Shown: piece after piece, positions 34,936 to 43,684 of the stretch
How the letters are laid out: each line of letters begins with the position of its first letter
How positions within the stretch are numbered: position 1 is the first letter of the stretch
Assembly: GCF_043641925.1 (NCBI RefSeq)
Contig: NZ_JBHZRU010000003.1
Location: 124,001 to 188,000, forward strand
Direction: 5' to 3'
From: Paenisporosarcina quisquiliarum_A
GTDB lineage: Bacteria; Bacillota; Bacilli; Bacillales_A; Planococcaceae
DNA: 64,000 nt
Made by a program: the position numbers and the translations under genes
The notes under the pieces: generated by a model
Databases searched by the model: none
What the model was told of the DNA's origin: nothing
The model's input: the letters and a program-made list of their open reading frames with translations, nothing else

Positions 34936-35538
34936 TCATTTAGTAGTTTTCCGATCAATATCCAAATCCATTAATAACTCACTCGGATTATCAACCACAT
35001 CTTGACCTTTTAACACTTTTAATACTGTTTTACATACAATTTTCACATCTAAAGTTATTGATTTATTTTGAACGTATTCCACATCTAAACGAAGTCTCGT
35101 ATTCCAATCCAGATGATTTCTACCTGAAATTTGAGCTAAACCAGTTATTCCAGGCTTAACTAAATGCCTTTTGTTCTCTTCTGCTGTGTAGAAAGGAAGA
35201 TACCTCACTAATAAAGGTCTAGGACCCACAAAATTCATGTCACCTTTTATTATATTAATAAGCTGCGGTAGTTCATCGAGGCTAGCTTTTCTTAAAAATA
35301 AACCAACTTTAGTTAAACGCGCTCCATCTGGTAATAAAGCATCTTCTTGATCAGTTTTATTTGTCATCGTTCTAAATTTATAAAGGAGAAATATCTTTCC
35401 ATTTAAACCGACACGCTCTTGTATGAAAAATATTGGAAATCCTAATTTTAGTAGAACTATTAAAGATGTAATTAATAAAACTGGCCATAAAATTAATGTT
35501 AACAATACAGCAATAAATAGATTTAGGAAGTTATTCAA
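34936..35538 (-). CDS. phosphoglycosyl transferase (PglC-like initiating sugar transferase)
   Basis: This 200-residue monotopic sugar transferase has an N-terminal re-entrant hydrophobic helix (about 8-30) followed by QERVGLNGKIFLLYKFRTM, the catalytic Asp88-Glu89 dyad in KASLDELPQLIN, and FVGPRPLL then KPGITGLAQISGRN. It moves a phospho-sugar (here probably a diacetamido sugar) from UDP to undecaprenyl phosphate, starting synthesis of the repeat unit. The small PglC-like form lacks the extra membrane region of WbaP-type enzymes. It starts with TTG after AAGGA, 13 bases behind the aminotransferase gene. Confidence 0.88.
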   Translation of the reverse strand: MNNFLNLFIAVLLTLILWPVLLITSLIVLLKLGFPIFFIQERVGLNGKIFLLYKFRTMTNKTDQEDALLPDGARLTKVGLFLRKASLDELPQLINIIKGDMNFVGPRPLLVRYLPFYTAEENKRHLVKPGITGLAQISGRNHLDWNTRLRLDVEYVQNKSITLDVKIVCKTVLKVLKGQDVVDNPSELLMDLDIDRKTTK

Positions 35539-35550
35539 AAGCTATTTTCC

Positions 35551-36705
35551 TTAACATTCATGAAACACTTCTTTAATACAATCTACGACTCTGCTGATTT
35601 CTTCTACTGTGAGGTTAGAGCCTGAAGGTAAACAAATACCAGATTGAAATAATTGATCCGAAACACTACCTTCAGGACTATGTGGAAAGTATAAGTTTTT
35701 CTTAAAAAGCGGTTGAAGATGAAGTGGTTTCCAAACAGGACGACCTTCAATATTTTCACTCTCTAAAGCGTCTAAAACTTGTTCAGCTTTTACTGAAGTT
35801 TTCTTTGGGTTTATAGTTAATGCTGTTAGCCAACGAGATGAACGACCAAATGCTGCTTCAGACATAAATTCGATTCCATCCAAACTTGATAATTCATTAT
35901 TATATATATCGAAAACATTTCTTCGAGCATTTACACGTTCATTGATGACTCTTAATTGTCCTCTTCCTATACCAGCTAAAACATTACTTAATCTATAATT
36001 AAAACCAATTCTACTATGCTGATAGTATCGAGCTGGATCTCTCGCTTGAGTTGCCCAATATCGTACTCTTTCTAAAGCTTCTATATCTTCCGATACGAGC
36101 ATACCACCTCCAGAAGTAGTGATGATTTTATTGCCATTAAAAGAATAAATACCATATTTTCCAAGAGTTCCACTAGCTTTACCTTTATAGGTTGCGCCTA
36201 ATGATTCTGCTGCATCTTCAATTACTGGAACATTGTAGTGATTACATATATCGAGAATTTTAGACATATCTGCACTCTGTCCGTAAAGATTTACAACAAT
36301 AACTGCTTTAGGAAGCTTCCCTTCTTTTTCAAAATAATGAAAAGCTTGTTCCAACGCTTGTGGTGATAAATTCCAAGTGATTGGCTCTGAATCTATAAAT
36401 ACTGGTTCTGCTCCTTGGTACAAGATAGGATTAGCACTTGCCACGAATGTAAGTGAAGAACAAAAAACAAGATCACCTCTGCCAACATTTAATAATTTCA
36501 ATGCCAAATGTATTGCAGCAGTCCCCGAACTTAATGCCACCGCTCCCCTTGTTCCAACAAATTGAGATATCTCTTGTTCAAAATAATCTATGTTTTTTCC
36601 TATAGGAGCAATCCAGTTTGTATCAAACGCTTCTTTTATGTAATCTTGTTCAAACCCACTCATATGTGGGGAAGAAAGAAATATTCTATTCGAAGTTTTC
36701 ACCAA
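35551..36705 (-). CDS. DegT/DnrJ/EryC1-type sugar aminotransferase (PglE-like)
   Basis: This 384-residue PLP-dependent sugar aminotransferase begins RIFLSSPHMSGFEQDYIKEAFDTNWIAPIG, typical of UDP-4-amino-4,6-dideoxy-GlcNAc transaminases such as PglE. Asp164 (VIEDAAESLG) should contact the PLP ring nitrogen and Lys193 (SFNGNKIITTSGGGM) forms the Schiff base. It transaminates the 4-keto product of the dehydratase at 31147. The first codons are TTG-GTG; the GAGGGAG ribosome site is rather distant (11-14 bases), so the start is uncertain by one codon. Confidence 0.87.
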   Translation of the reverse strand: MVKTSNRIFLSSPHMSGFEQDYIKEAFDTNWIAPIGKNIDYFEQEISQFVGTRGAVALSSGTAAIHLALKLLNVGRGDLVFCSSLTFVASANPILYQGAEPVFIDSEPITWNLSPQALEQAFHYFEKEGKLPKAVIVVNLYGQSADMSKILDICNHYNVPVIEDAAESLGATYKGKASGTLGKYGIYSFNGNKIITTSGGGMLVSEDIEALERVRYWATQARDPARYYQHSRIGFNYRLSNVLAGIGRGQLRVINERVNARRNVFDIYNNELSSLDGIEFMSEAAFGRSSRWLTALTINPKKTSVKAEQVLDALESENIEGRPVWKPLHLQPLFKKNLYFPHSPEGSVSDQLFQSGICLPSGSNLTVEEISRVVDCIKEVFHEC

Positions 36706-36725
36706 AATATATTCAACTCCCTCAT

Positions 36726-37397
36726 CTAAATAACATTACTTAATTCTCTAAGAGAAGAGATACAGATGTCGGCATCGTATATTTCATCTACTTTTACATC
36801 ACGATATTCGCCAATTGTTCTGCGAATTTTTATGGTTTTCCAACCTAACTTTTTTGCAGCAACAAAATCTTTTAAAGGATTGTCCCCAACATACACAAAA
36901 TCCTTTGCTTGACCTTTAAAGTACTCCATCATGGTTAAATATGGTAGATGATTAGGTTTCCATTTATTTTTTCCTAACAAGTCTGTATAAACAATGAAAT
37001 CAAAAGAGTCTTGAATACCTAACGCTTTTACTTTACTAATTTGTGAATTTGCATATCCATCCGTTAATAGTCCAATACCTTTATATGTTCTAAAGTATTT
37101 TAGAGCCCAATCAGCATCTTCAAATAATTTAATCTGAGGAGAATGATTACGGTACATCTCAACAAGTTGAAAGATAAATGCTTCATTATAATGAATTCCC
37201 AATTGATCTAGTGCAAGATTGAAAATATTCCCTCTTTCGCCTTCTTTATAAAGCGCAAATGCATGGTTATAAAAATCAGGTATATTGTATTTAGTATATA
37301 GAAAGTGGGATATTGATTTTAAACCGCTGCTAACATACTCACTTTCTGGGTAAAGAGTATCGTCCATATCAAATATAACAATTTGCGTTAAAGCCAT
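36726..37397 (-). CDS. HAD-superfamily hydrolase linked to an ATP-grasp gene
   Basis: This 223-residue HAD protein has motif I FDMDDTLYPESEYV (Asp10, Asp12), motif II LLTDGYANSQISKVKALGI and motif III YVGDNPLKDFVAAKKLGW. It overlaps the preceding ATP-grasp gene by 10 bases, so the two are co-translated and likely act together. Possible roles are dephosphorylating a sugar or small-molecule precursor for the ATP-grasp ligase. Similar ATP-grasp/HAD pairs occur in capsule loci, but the product is not known to me. Confidence 0.75.
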   Translation of the reverse strand: MALTQIVIFDMDDTLYPESEYVSSGLKSISHFLYTKYNIPDFYNHAFALYKEGERGNIFNLALDQLGIHYNEAFIFQLVEMYRNHSPQIKLFEDADWALKYFRTYKGIGLLTDGYANSQISKVKALGIQDSFDFIVYTDLLGKNKWKPNHLPYLTMMEYFKGQAKDFVYVGDNPLKDFVAAKKLGWKTIKIRRTIGEYRDVKVDEIYDADICISSLRELSNVI

Positions 37398-38377
37398 AAT
37401 TCTGATCCCTTTTCGATGAAAATCGCTTCATCATATCTCAGCATAGCTAACCCATCCATCCAATCGTCAATCCTATTATGAGTCTCTTCACCGTTCATCC
37501 ACTGGATTATATACTTAGGAAAATCAGCCCCAGCCTCAAAAGACAATGGTACACCTCCTCCAAACCTAGGATTAATTTCGATAAATGTAATTTCCCCATC
37601 GTTTGTGATAAAACATTGCAAAGTTATGCATCCTAACGCTCCTGGAAGTGCTTCTACAACCTTTTTACTTGCCTCAATTAATAATTTATTTTTCACGGTG
37701 AGTCCTTTACTCACTTCTCCAGCACGAGTTTCTATACGAAGTCTTGGAACCACAGAACGAATATTTCCTGAAAAATCGACAAGAACATCTACTGTATATT
37801 CATCGCCTACAACAAAATTTTGTAACATCGCATCAGGTGTATAGTTTATAAAAAATAATAACTCATTGATGTTATTTATTTTATTAACCCCTTCGCTACT
37901 ACTTCCATTTACTGGCTTAATTATGTAAGGAAAATTGAATTGTTGGCTATTCATTAGTATGTTCACATCAAAAATATCTGGGGTTTGAAAACCTGTATTT
38001 TTAAAAAAATGATAAGTATTTCTCTTATCGAAACAAATATCATTAACTTCGCATGAAGAAACTAAACAAGTTACACCTATTTCTTCGAATTCTTCTTTAT
38101 GAAAAGATAATTGAGTTAACTCGGTATCAATTAGTGGAATAAGAAGGGTGATATTGTATTTTTGACAAATATTCTTTAAAGCTTCGATATAGTTAGAATC
38201 AGATATTTTAGGAACTACTATATGTGTATCTGACATATAGGATGCAGGAGCTGAATTTTTAAAATCAGTTGTTATGATTTTCCCCTCTACACCAAGTTCA
38301 TTCAAAGTGCGTTTAAAATGATTTATTAATTGAACTCTTCTCCCTACACTAGTGAATAAAATATTGAATTGTGACAT
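37388..38377 (-). CDS. ATP-grasp ligase (carbamoyl-phosphate-synthase-large-chain-like) of the polysaccharide locus
   Basis: This 329-residue ATP-grasp protein has a pre-ATP-grasp Rossmann-like start (NILFTSVGRRVQLINHFKRTL), the ATP-binding loop YIIKPVNGSSSEGVNKI (about 149-165), QNFVVGDEYTVDVLVD, and metal-binding ITFIEINPRFGGGVPLSFEAG near the C terminus. The family joins a carboxylate to an amine or thiol using ATP. In a polysaccharide operon it may add an amino acid to a sugar or make a precursor. GGAGGTGG precedes the ATG. Confidence 0.8.
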   Translation of the reverse strand: MSQFNILFTSVGRRVQLINHFKRTLNELGVEGKIITTDFKNSAPASYMSDTHIVVPKISDSNYIEALKNICQKYNITLLIPLIDTELTQLSFHKEEFEEIGVTCLVSSCEVNDICFDKRNTYHFFKNTGFQTPDIFDVNILMNSQQFNFPYIIKPVNGSSSEGVNKINNINELLFFINYTPDAMLQNFVVGDEYTVDVLVDFSGNIRSVVPRLRIETRAGEVSKGLTVKNKLLIEASKKVVEALPGALGCITLQCFITNDGEITFIEINPRFGGGVPLSFEAGADFPKYIIQWMNGEETHNRIDDWMDGLAMLRYDEAIFIEKGSELWL

Positions 38378-38592
38378 TTACTACCACCTCCAATGTACCC
38401 AGTAATTATTACTTAGTATTATCTTCTTTACACTTAAATACCTAATCATGTAAACCATTAATACTAAGATAATATATGATTTGTTTTGGATACTTAGACA
38501 TATACAAACAAATCGTTAATAATTATAGGGGTTAATAAAGTAAGATTCCTATTCTTTATTTACTATTGAACGATTGGGATTACTCTTGGATC

Positions 38593-39777
38593 TTATATTG
38601 TTAATGAACGCTCTTTTAAACTTTTTTGACGTGGAATATAGTTTGCCACAATAGCCAAATACAAGAGAAATACTTCGTTAATAAAGAAAGTAAGTGATGT
38701 CATTTGTACAAGAAATAAAATGAATGTTAAAAATAAAAATGGTTTCTCAAAAGCCAAATTGTTTTCCAGCAATTGATAGCAAACAAAGAATAAAAAAAGT
38801 ACATATATACTAAAACCGATTACACCCGACTCCGAAAGTATTTCTAAGAAAGTGTTATGAACAAAATGAGTATCACTAAAATCATGAGAATTATACTCTT
38901 TAAAATTAAATGCACCTATACCAAAAAAGGGCTGTGATCCAAAATAAGTCCATGCTCTGCTCCACAATTCAAATCGGCCACTTCCCCCATCCGTTGAAAA
39001 ATCTTGAATTCTAGAAAAAATCATATTCATAAAATTTATATGAAATACAAATGTCAAAATAAATGCAAATAATGACAACAAACTAATGGAAGACAAGATT
39101 AATTTAAATTGTTTAATTGGTTTACTCATCAATAAAAATATAATAAAGACAAAAGCCATGGCCATTATGCCGCCTCTAGAAAAAGTTAATAAGTTTGTAA
39201 TTAAACAGAGGATTAAGCCGATTTTATTTAAAGAACTTTTTGAATTACATAAGAAATATGTGAAAAAAATCGAATTATAAAAAATATAATAATTTGGGTC
39301 GGTAACTACTCCAATTAAGCGAGGATAATCTCTATCCATCATTACTCCACCAATAGTAGTAAGTTTGAATTTTAGTGCAATACCATATAAGAGAAGACTT
39401 AGCGTATTAAAAACTAGTCCTGAATATCCAATTGCTTTCTCAATCGCATATATAGAATATTTAACTAAAAAGAATCTAATGATAAAATAACAGATGATTA
39501 ATAATATTATTCCTAAAATAATACGAATACTTTCAATCGGATATAATGAAAATGCACCAGTAAAGCTGAAGGTTAAATAAAATAAAATCATAATAAATTC
39601 ATAGAAATGGAACTTGACAAAGTAGAATACAGTTACATTGAAAACAAATAGAAAAAACAAAAATACCATATATGGTTTTAATGCAAAACCTATGTAAATG
39701 TAATATTTACCTAGGGTAATAAGTAGAATCAATAAAAACAATGGAAATATTTTATTTTGATCTGTTCGAATTTCCAT
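38593..39777 (-). CDS. O-antigen ligase/polymerase-like membrane protein (Wzy)
   Basis: This ~394-residue protein has about ten to eleven membrane helices and the Wzy/O-antigen ligase pattern. A long loop contains SRIQDFSTDGGSGRFELWSRAWTYFGSQPFFGIGAFNF and DTHFVHNTFLEILSESGVIG (about 255-320). It would polymerise lipid-linked repeat units outside the membrane. ATG at 39777, nine bases after AAGGA and two bases past the preceding stop, is chosen over an upstream in-frame start at 39795. The 215 bases downstream (38378-38592) show no gene or clear hairpin. Confidence 0.82.
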   Translation of the reverse strand: MEIRTDQNKIFPLFLLILLITLGKYYIYIGFALKPYMVFLFFLFVFNVTVFYFVKFHFYEFIMILFYLTFSFTGAFSLYPIESIRIILGIILLIICYFIIRFFLVKYSIYAIEKAIGYSGLVFNTLSLLLYGIALKFKLTTIGGVMMDRDYPRLIGVVTDPNYYIFYNSIFFTYFLCNSKSSLNKIGLILCLITNLLTFSRGGIMAMAFVFIIFLLMSKPIKQFKLILSSISLLSLFAFILTFVFHINFMNMIFSRIQDFSTDGGSGRFELWSRAWTYFGSQPFFGIGAFNFKEYNSHDFSDTHFVHNTFLEILSESGVIGFSIYVLFLFFVCYQLLENNLAFEKPFLFLTFILFLVQMTSLTFFINEVFLLYLAIVANYIPRQKSLKERSLTI

Positions 39778-39779
39778 TA

Positions 39780-41120
39780 TCAAGATCCTTTCCAAAACTT
39801 GCTAAGAACTCTCCCAATGGTCGATCTCTTAAAATAGGTAATAATGTTTCTGCTTAATACTCTATCTAGTAAAACCACAATAGTGAGTACAAAAATGCAA
39901 ATAATCATTGCTACTATAGGAGTCGATTCGAAAAATGTGTAAGTACCAAATAAAGATATACCGAAAAAAATCGAATATGGTACAAGTACATTTTTGGCAA
40001 TAATCCACCTGTTTGGATTAGTGATCCAGAAACCAATTAATGCGATTGCTTCTATACATAAACAAGCCATAGCGGCACCTAAAATCAAATATAGATTACT
40101 TAAAAATAAAAAGAGGAAAATTGCACAAACAACAGAAACAAACTGAACTATTGTCCGATAATTTTGCTTTGCTTGTGTAGTTAAACCATCTGCTAAAGCA
40201 ATATTGATGCTTTGTAATACTAGTAGTAATGACAAAACTTGTAATGCTTCAGCTGCATGAATCCATTTATGTCCAAATAGTAGAAGAATAATTTCTTCAG
40301 ACATGTAAAACAAAACAATAGTAATACACATTCCCATTAAAGACATGATTTTTAATTGCAATATATTTAGTTTTAAATGTTGATCAGATTCATCGATATT
40401 ATATAGTCTGAACAAAGCTGGATAAAACGCACCTGCAATCACACCTGGTATCTGATAGAGTGATGCTGGGATTCGGAGAGCAATTGCAAACATGCCTAAT
40501 TGACTTAGAGTTAATGTTTTTTCTAATACAATTGGCCCGATTTGTGGCAAAAGCATCATTAGTAATCCACTTAATAAAAAAATCCAAAGTTTGTAGAGAA
40601 TCAATTTTTGAAATGGCCATTTAAATGAGAGTTCAATATGTTTGCTCACAAGAAATAATCCTACTAATCCTGCTAAAAAATACGAAAATCCATACAAGAA
40701 GCTTATAATGAAAGGGCCGACTTTTAACCAACTACCTAAAAATATACTTATAACTAAGAATAATGCCGATGAAATTCTAATAATTCCCAAATACTGCATT
40801 TTTTCTACGAGTTGAAAATAAGTGATTCCTACGCTTTGTAAAGATAAACCTAGCACCATTGGTATTATAAGGAAATACATTGTTTTAATTAATTCTTGAT
40901 TTTCATAAATTAAGTGGATAACCATAAATCCACATAAAAAAATGGCAATTAACAATACAATCCTTACTTTTATATAAGATGAAATTATTGCTTCGAGATT
41001 GGATTCTTTTTTAGAACCTTCTCTAAGGACTGTTACACTTAAACCTACATCCGTAAAATAGCCCATGACCAGAGAAATGGCCAAAGCGATACTAAACATA
41101 CCATAGTTCTCCGAATTCAT
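39780..41120 (-). CDS. polysaccharide flippase (Wzx/MATE-like), start codon uncertain
   Basis: This multi-spanning flippase of the polysaccharide-biosynthesis family has ~13 helices, NYGMFSIALAISLVMGYFTDVGL at the start and RIPASLYQIPGVIAGAFYPALFRLY in the middle. It should flip lipid-linked repeat units. The first conventional start (ATG 41120) cuts off the normal first membrane helix. The frame remains open upstream for 36 codons (NSIVKNVLHLFYSTALSSIL then LLTLILLAKSMNSENYGMFS, a perfect flippase N terminus) to ATT at 41228, eight bases after GGTGGAG. No ATG, GTG or TTG exists in that stretch. The true start is therefore probably a non-AUG codon or a lost ATG. Confidence 0.78.
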   Translation of the reverse strand: MNSENYGMFSIALAISLVMGYFTDVGLSVTVLREGSKKESNLEAIISSYIKVRIVLLIAIFLCGFMVIHLIYENQELIKTMYFLIIPMVLGLSLQSVGITYFQLVEKMQYLGIIRISSALFLVISIFLGSWLKVGPFIISFLYGFSYFLAGLVGLFLVSKHIELSFKWPFQKLILYKLWIFLLSGLLMMLLPQIGPIVLEKTLTLSQLGMFAIALRIPASLYQIPGVIAGAFYPALFRLYNIDESDQHLKLNILQLKIMSLMGMCITIVLFYMSEEIILLLFGHKWIHAAEALQVLSLLLVLQSINIALADGLTTQAKQNYRTIVQFVSVVCAIFLFLFLSNLYLILGAAMACLCIEAIALIGFWITNPNRWIIAKNVLVPYSIFFGISLFGTYTFFESTPIVAMIICIFVLTIVVLLDRVLSRNIITYFKRSTIGRVLSKFWKGS

Positions 41121-41254
41121 ACTTTTTGCTAAAAGTATTAATGTTAAGAGATTTAAAATACTTGAAAGTGCTGTGCTATAGAATAGGTGAAGTACATTTT
41201 TAACAATGGAATTTCTAGTTAAATCAATTATTTTTTCTCCACCTTTTGATTTTG

Positions 41255-42562
41255 CTATTTAACCTGAAATATTACGCCAAGAATATTTTTATTGCCTGTT
41301 TCTAAATATTTTTTAGTTTTAATAACATCTTCTTTTGTAGTTGAATTCTTTTTTACAACCAATAAAACATCATTACAATATTTAGCTAATATTTGAGAGT
41401 CTGAAGCGGACAAAAAGTCTCGACTTTCGATAATAATCAAATCATAATGAGTCTTTAAATTAATTATTGAATTTTCCAAATTATGAGAACCCCAAACTTT
41501 CGATGGTTCATCTAATAATGGACCAGTCGTTAAAAGAGATAAGCCAGTGGTGTAGGTATAATGTGAATGAATATGTAAGTTTCCATCATTCAATAATACA
41601 TTGGTAAATCCTGATTTATTATCTAAGTTGAACCACACATGTAACGATGGATTGTCCAAGTTTGCATCAATAAGTAAAACTTTTTTTCCTTTTTCAGCCA
41701 TTGAAATGGCTAACTTAGCAGAAATAATAGACTTTTGTTCGCTTAAATTTGGAGAAGTAATTAATAGTAACGAACAGTTTTTTTGTCTATTTTCAATATT
41801 TGTTCTAATTATTCTAATTTGCTCTGTACTAACTAGTTCAGGGCTTAGTTTCAGTTTTCTAAACGTTTTTTTATTAGACTTCTTATTAGATTGAAGTTGT
41901 TTTCCTTTTAGTTTCATCTTTCTTTTTAAGTCTACTTCTCCTAATACTGTTAAACGAAGTGCTTCAAGATCAAATGCCGATTCCACACTATCATCAAGAT
42001 ATTCTCTAGTCATTGCAATGCCTATCCCTGCAAATATACCAACCATTAATCCTATTGCGATATTTAAAAGAGGACTATCTACTCGCTTTAACGAAGTGCT
42101 TGAATCTGGTCCGCTTAAGATTTTGATATCCTCACTATTCAATAGCTTATTCATTTCATCCCGTGCAACCAATGCAACTGTATTTGCTATATCCTCAGCT
42201 AATTTCGAATCATTACTCCGAACCACAATGTTAATGATTTGCGAGTTATAATTATTTTTCACAACAATATTTTCTGAAACATTACTTATTTTAAGTTCTT
42301 TTTCAACTTTATGAAGAACAACCGGACTCTTAATAAAGTCTGTAGATGAAGCGACAATCCTTGTTATTTCTTGAGTTTCTTGAAGGTCTTTATTTTTAAA
42401 TACACCAATTAGTAACGATTCCGTAGCTTCGTAGGTTGGTTTCATTGCAAGTATCACTATGCAAACAGTGAAAATGATTATACTTATACTCGTGATAATT
42501 ATTGAAATATATCTTTTCTGCAATATTTTTAGAAACTTCTTTAAGTCCATGTTTTCGTTCAT
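41255..42562 (-). CDS. Wzz-type chain-length protein fused to a degenerate BY-kinase domain
   Basis: This ~435-residue protein has an N-terminal Wzz domain with two membrane helices (about 18-40 and 165-185), followed by a cytoplasmic CpsD/CapB-like domain. The P-loop that should read GEGKST is SEQKSI within LLITSPNLSEQKSIISAKLA. Walker A' is kept as LLIDANLDNPSLH, and Walker B, normally IIIDxPP, is IIIESRDF. The C-terminal tyrosine cluster of active BY-kinases is missing. It probably regulates chain length without kinase activity. ATG at 42562 behind AAGGTGG is preferred over an upstream ATG at 42580, which overlaps the epimerase gene. Confidence 0.78.
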   Translation of the reverse strand: MNENMDLKKFLKILQKRYISIIITSISIIIFTVCIVILAMKPTYEATESLLIGVFKNKDLQETQEITRIVASSTDFIKSPVVLHKVEKELKISNVSENIVVKNNYNSQIINIVVRSNDSKLAEDIANTVALVARDEMNKLLNSEDIKILSGPDSSTSLKRVDSPLLNIAIGLMVGIFAGIGIAMTREYLDDSVESAFDLEALRLTVLGEVDLKRKMKLKGKQLQSNKKSNKKTFRKLKLSPELVSTEQIRIIRTNIENRQKNCSLLLITSPNLSEQKSIISAKLAISMAEKGKKVLLIDANLDNPSLHVWFNLDNKSGFTNVLLNDGNLHIHSHYTYTTGLSLLTTGPLLDEPSKVWGSHNLENSIINLKTHYDLIIIESRDFLSASDSQILAKYCNDVLLVVKKNSTTKEDVIKTKKYLETGNKNILGVIFQVK

Positions 42563-42572
42563 ACTAACCACC

Positions 42573-43502
42573 TTATCCATTATGTTTGATGGTATTTTTA
42601 TAATACAAAATGGTTTCTTTTAAACCCGTTGAAATATTATGAATCGGCCTCCAATGTAATAAGTTTTTTGCTTTATCATTTGATAACAAGCTATTATTAA
42701 TATCTCCAAACTTGGGGTCACAAAAAACTGGAAGTAGAGAGTTGTTCTTCATGATATTTTTAAACTCGAAAAAAAGTGTTAGTAAAGACGTTTGCACATT
42801 CGTACTGATATTGACTATTTCATTATTTTCTCTATTCAATGCAGCTACGTTAGCTTTTGCTACGTCTTTCACAAAAATAAAATCTCTAGTTTGCAGTCCA
42901 TCACCATAAATGCGAAGTGTCTTGGCATTAATAATTTTCTCGGCAAAAATAGCAATTACACCTGCTTCCCCATTAGCATTCTGTCTAGGACCATAAACAT
43001 TTGCATACCGTAATATTGAATAAGGTAAAGCGAACAATTCAGAATAGAGTTTAATGTATAACTCTGAAGTACATTTTGACAATCCGTAAAATGAAATTGG
43101 TTTTGTGGGATGAGATTCATCAATTGGTAAATAAAGTGGATTTCCGTAGACAGCAGCGGTTGATGCAAAAATGAATTTCTTTATTTTGTATTTAACACAG
43201 GCATCCAAGAGATTAATTGTAGCTAAAATATTAATTTGAGCATCATCAATAGGAGATTCCAATGACTTTCCAACTGAGACTTGTGCAGCTTGATGGATTA
43301 CATAGTCGGGCTTTTCTAAAACAAAAATGTCATCTATAGAGAGACATATATCTCGATTGTAAAATTTAGCACCTGATGGTATGTTTTCTTCATTTCCTGT
43401 TATCAAATTATCCACAATAATTACCTCATAATTAGCTTCTAACAAAGCTTCTGCAATATGAGAACCAATAAATCCAGCTCCACCAGTAAGTAAAATCTTC
43501 AT
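42573..43502 (-). CDS. NAD-dependent sugar epimerase/dehydratase (GalE/WbpP-like SDR)
   Basis: This 309-residue extended SDR has the NAD motif LLTGGAGFIGSHIAEALL at 4-21, the STAAVYG catalytic serine/threonine segment, the YxxxK pair in FYGLSK and RYANVYGPRQ as substrate loop. It resembles UDP-glucose or UDP-GlcNAc 4-epimerases. It is the first gene of the polysaccharide operon and would supply a nucleotide sugar such as UDP-galactose or UDP-GalNAc. GGAGTG precedes the ATG at a slightly long distance. Confidence 0.82.
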   Translation of the reverse strand: MKILLTGGAGFIGSHIAEALLEANYEVIIVDNLITGNEENIPSGAKFYNRDICLSIDDIFVLEKPDYVIHQAAQVSVGKSLESPIDDAQINILATINLLDACVKYKIKKFIFASTAAVYGNPLYLPIDESHPTKPISFYGLSKCTSELYIKLYSELFALPYSILRYANVYGPRQNANGEAGVIAIFAEKIINAKTLRIYGDGLQTRDFIFVKDVAKANVAALNRENNEIVNISTNVQTSLLTLFFEFKNIMKNNSLLPVFCDPKFGDINNSLLSNDKAKNLLHWRPIHNISTGLKETILYYKNTIKHNG

Positions 43503-43592
43503 ACCTAATCACACTCCATTTTTGGAATCATTAGAACTTTAATATTTTTATTTGGTCCCGTCAGCTACATTTATCTGTTATGTATATGAAGA

Positions 43593-43616
43593 AGTGTCCT
43601 AATTCATGATGACACT
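43593..43616 (-). promoter_or_regulatory. inverted repeat upstream of the polysaccharide operon, possible operator
   Basis: AGTGTC and GACACT form perfect 6-bp arms in a 24-bp imperfect palindrome, 90 bases before the first gene of the operon. No promoter hexamers could be placed with confidence. Confidence 0.4.
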
Positions 43617-43648
43617 ATGATGCTTAAGAAATTTTTAATTCGATTAAA

Positions 43649-43684
43649 AAACCCGCTGAAATCGATTAGATTTCAACGGGTTTT
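43649..43684 (-). terminator. terminator of the MFS transporter gene
   Basis: On the minus strand CCCGTTGAAATC and GATTTCAGCGGG (11 of 12 paired) form a hairpin followed by TTTTTTAAT. The transporter stop codon lies in the hairpin loop. Confidence 0.82.
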
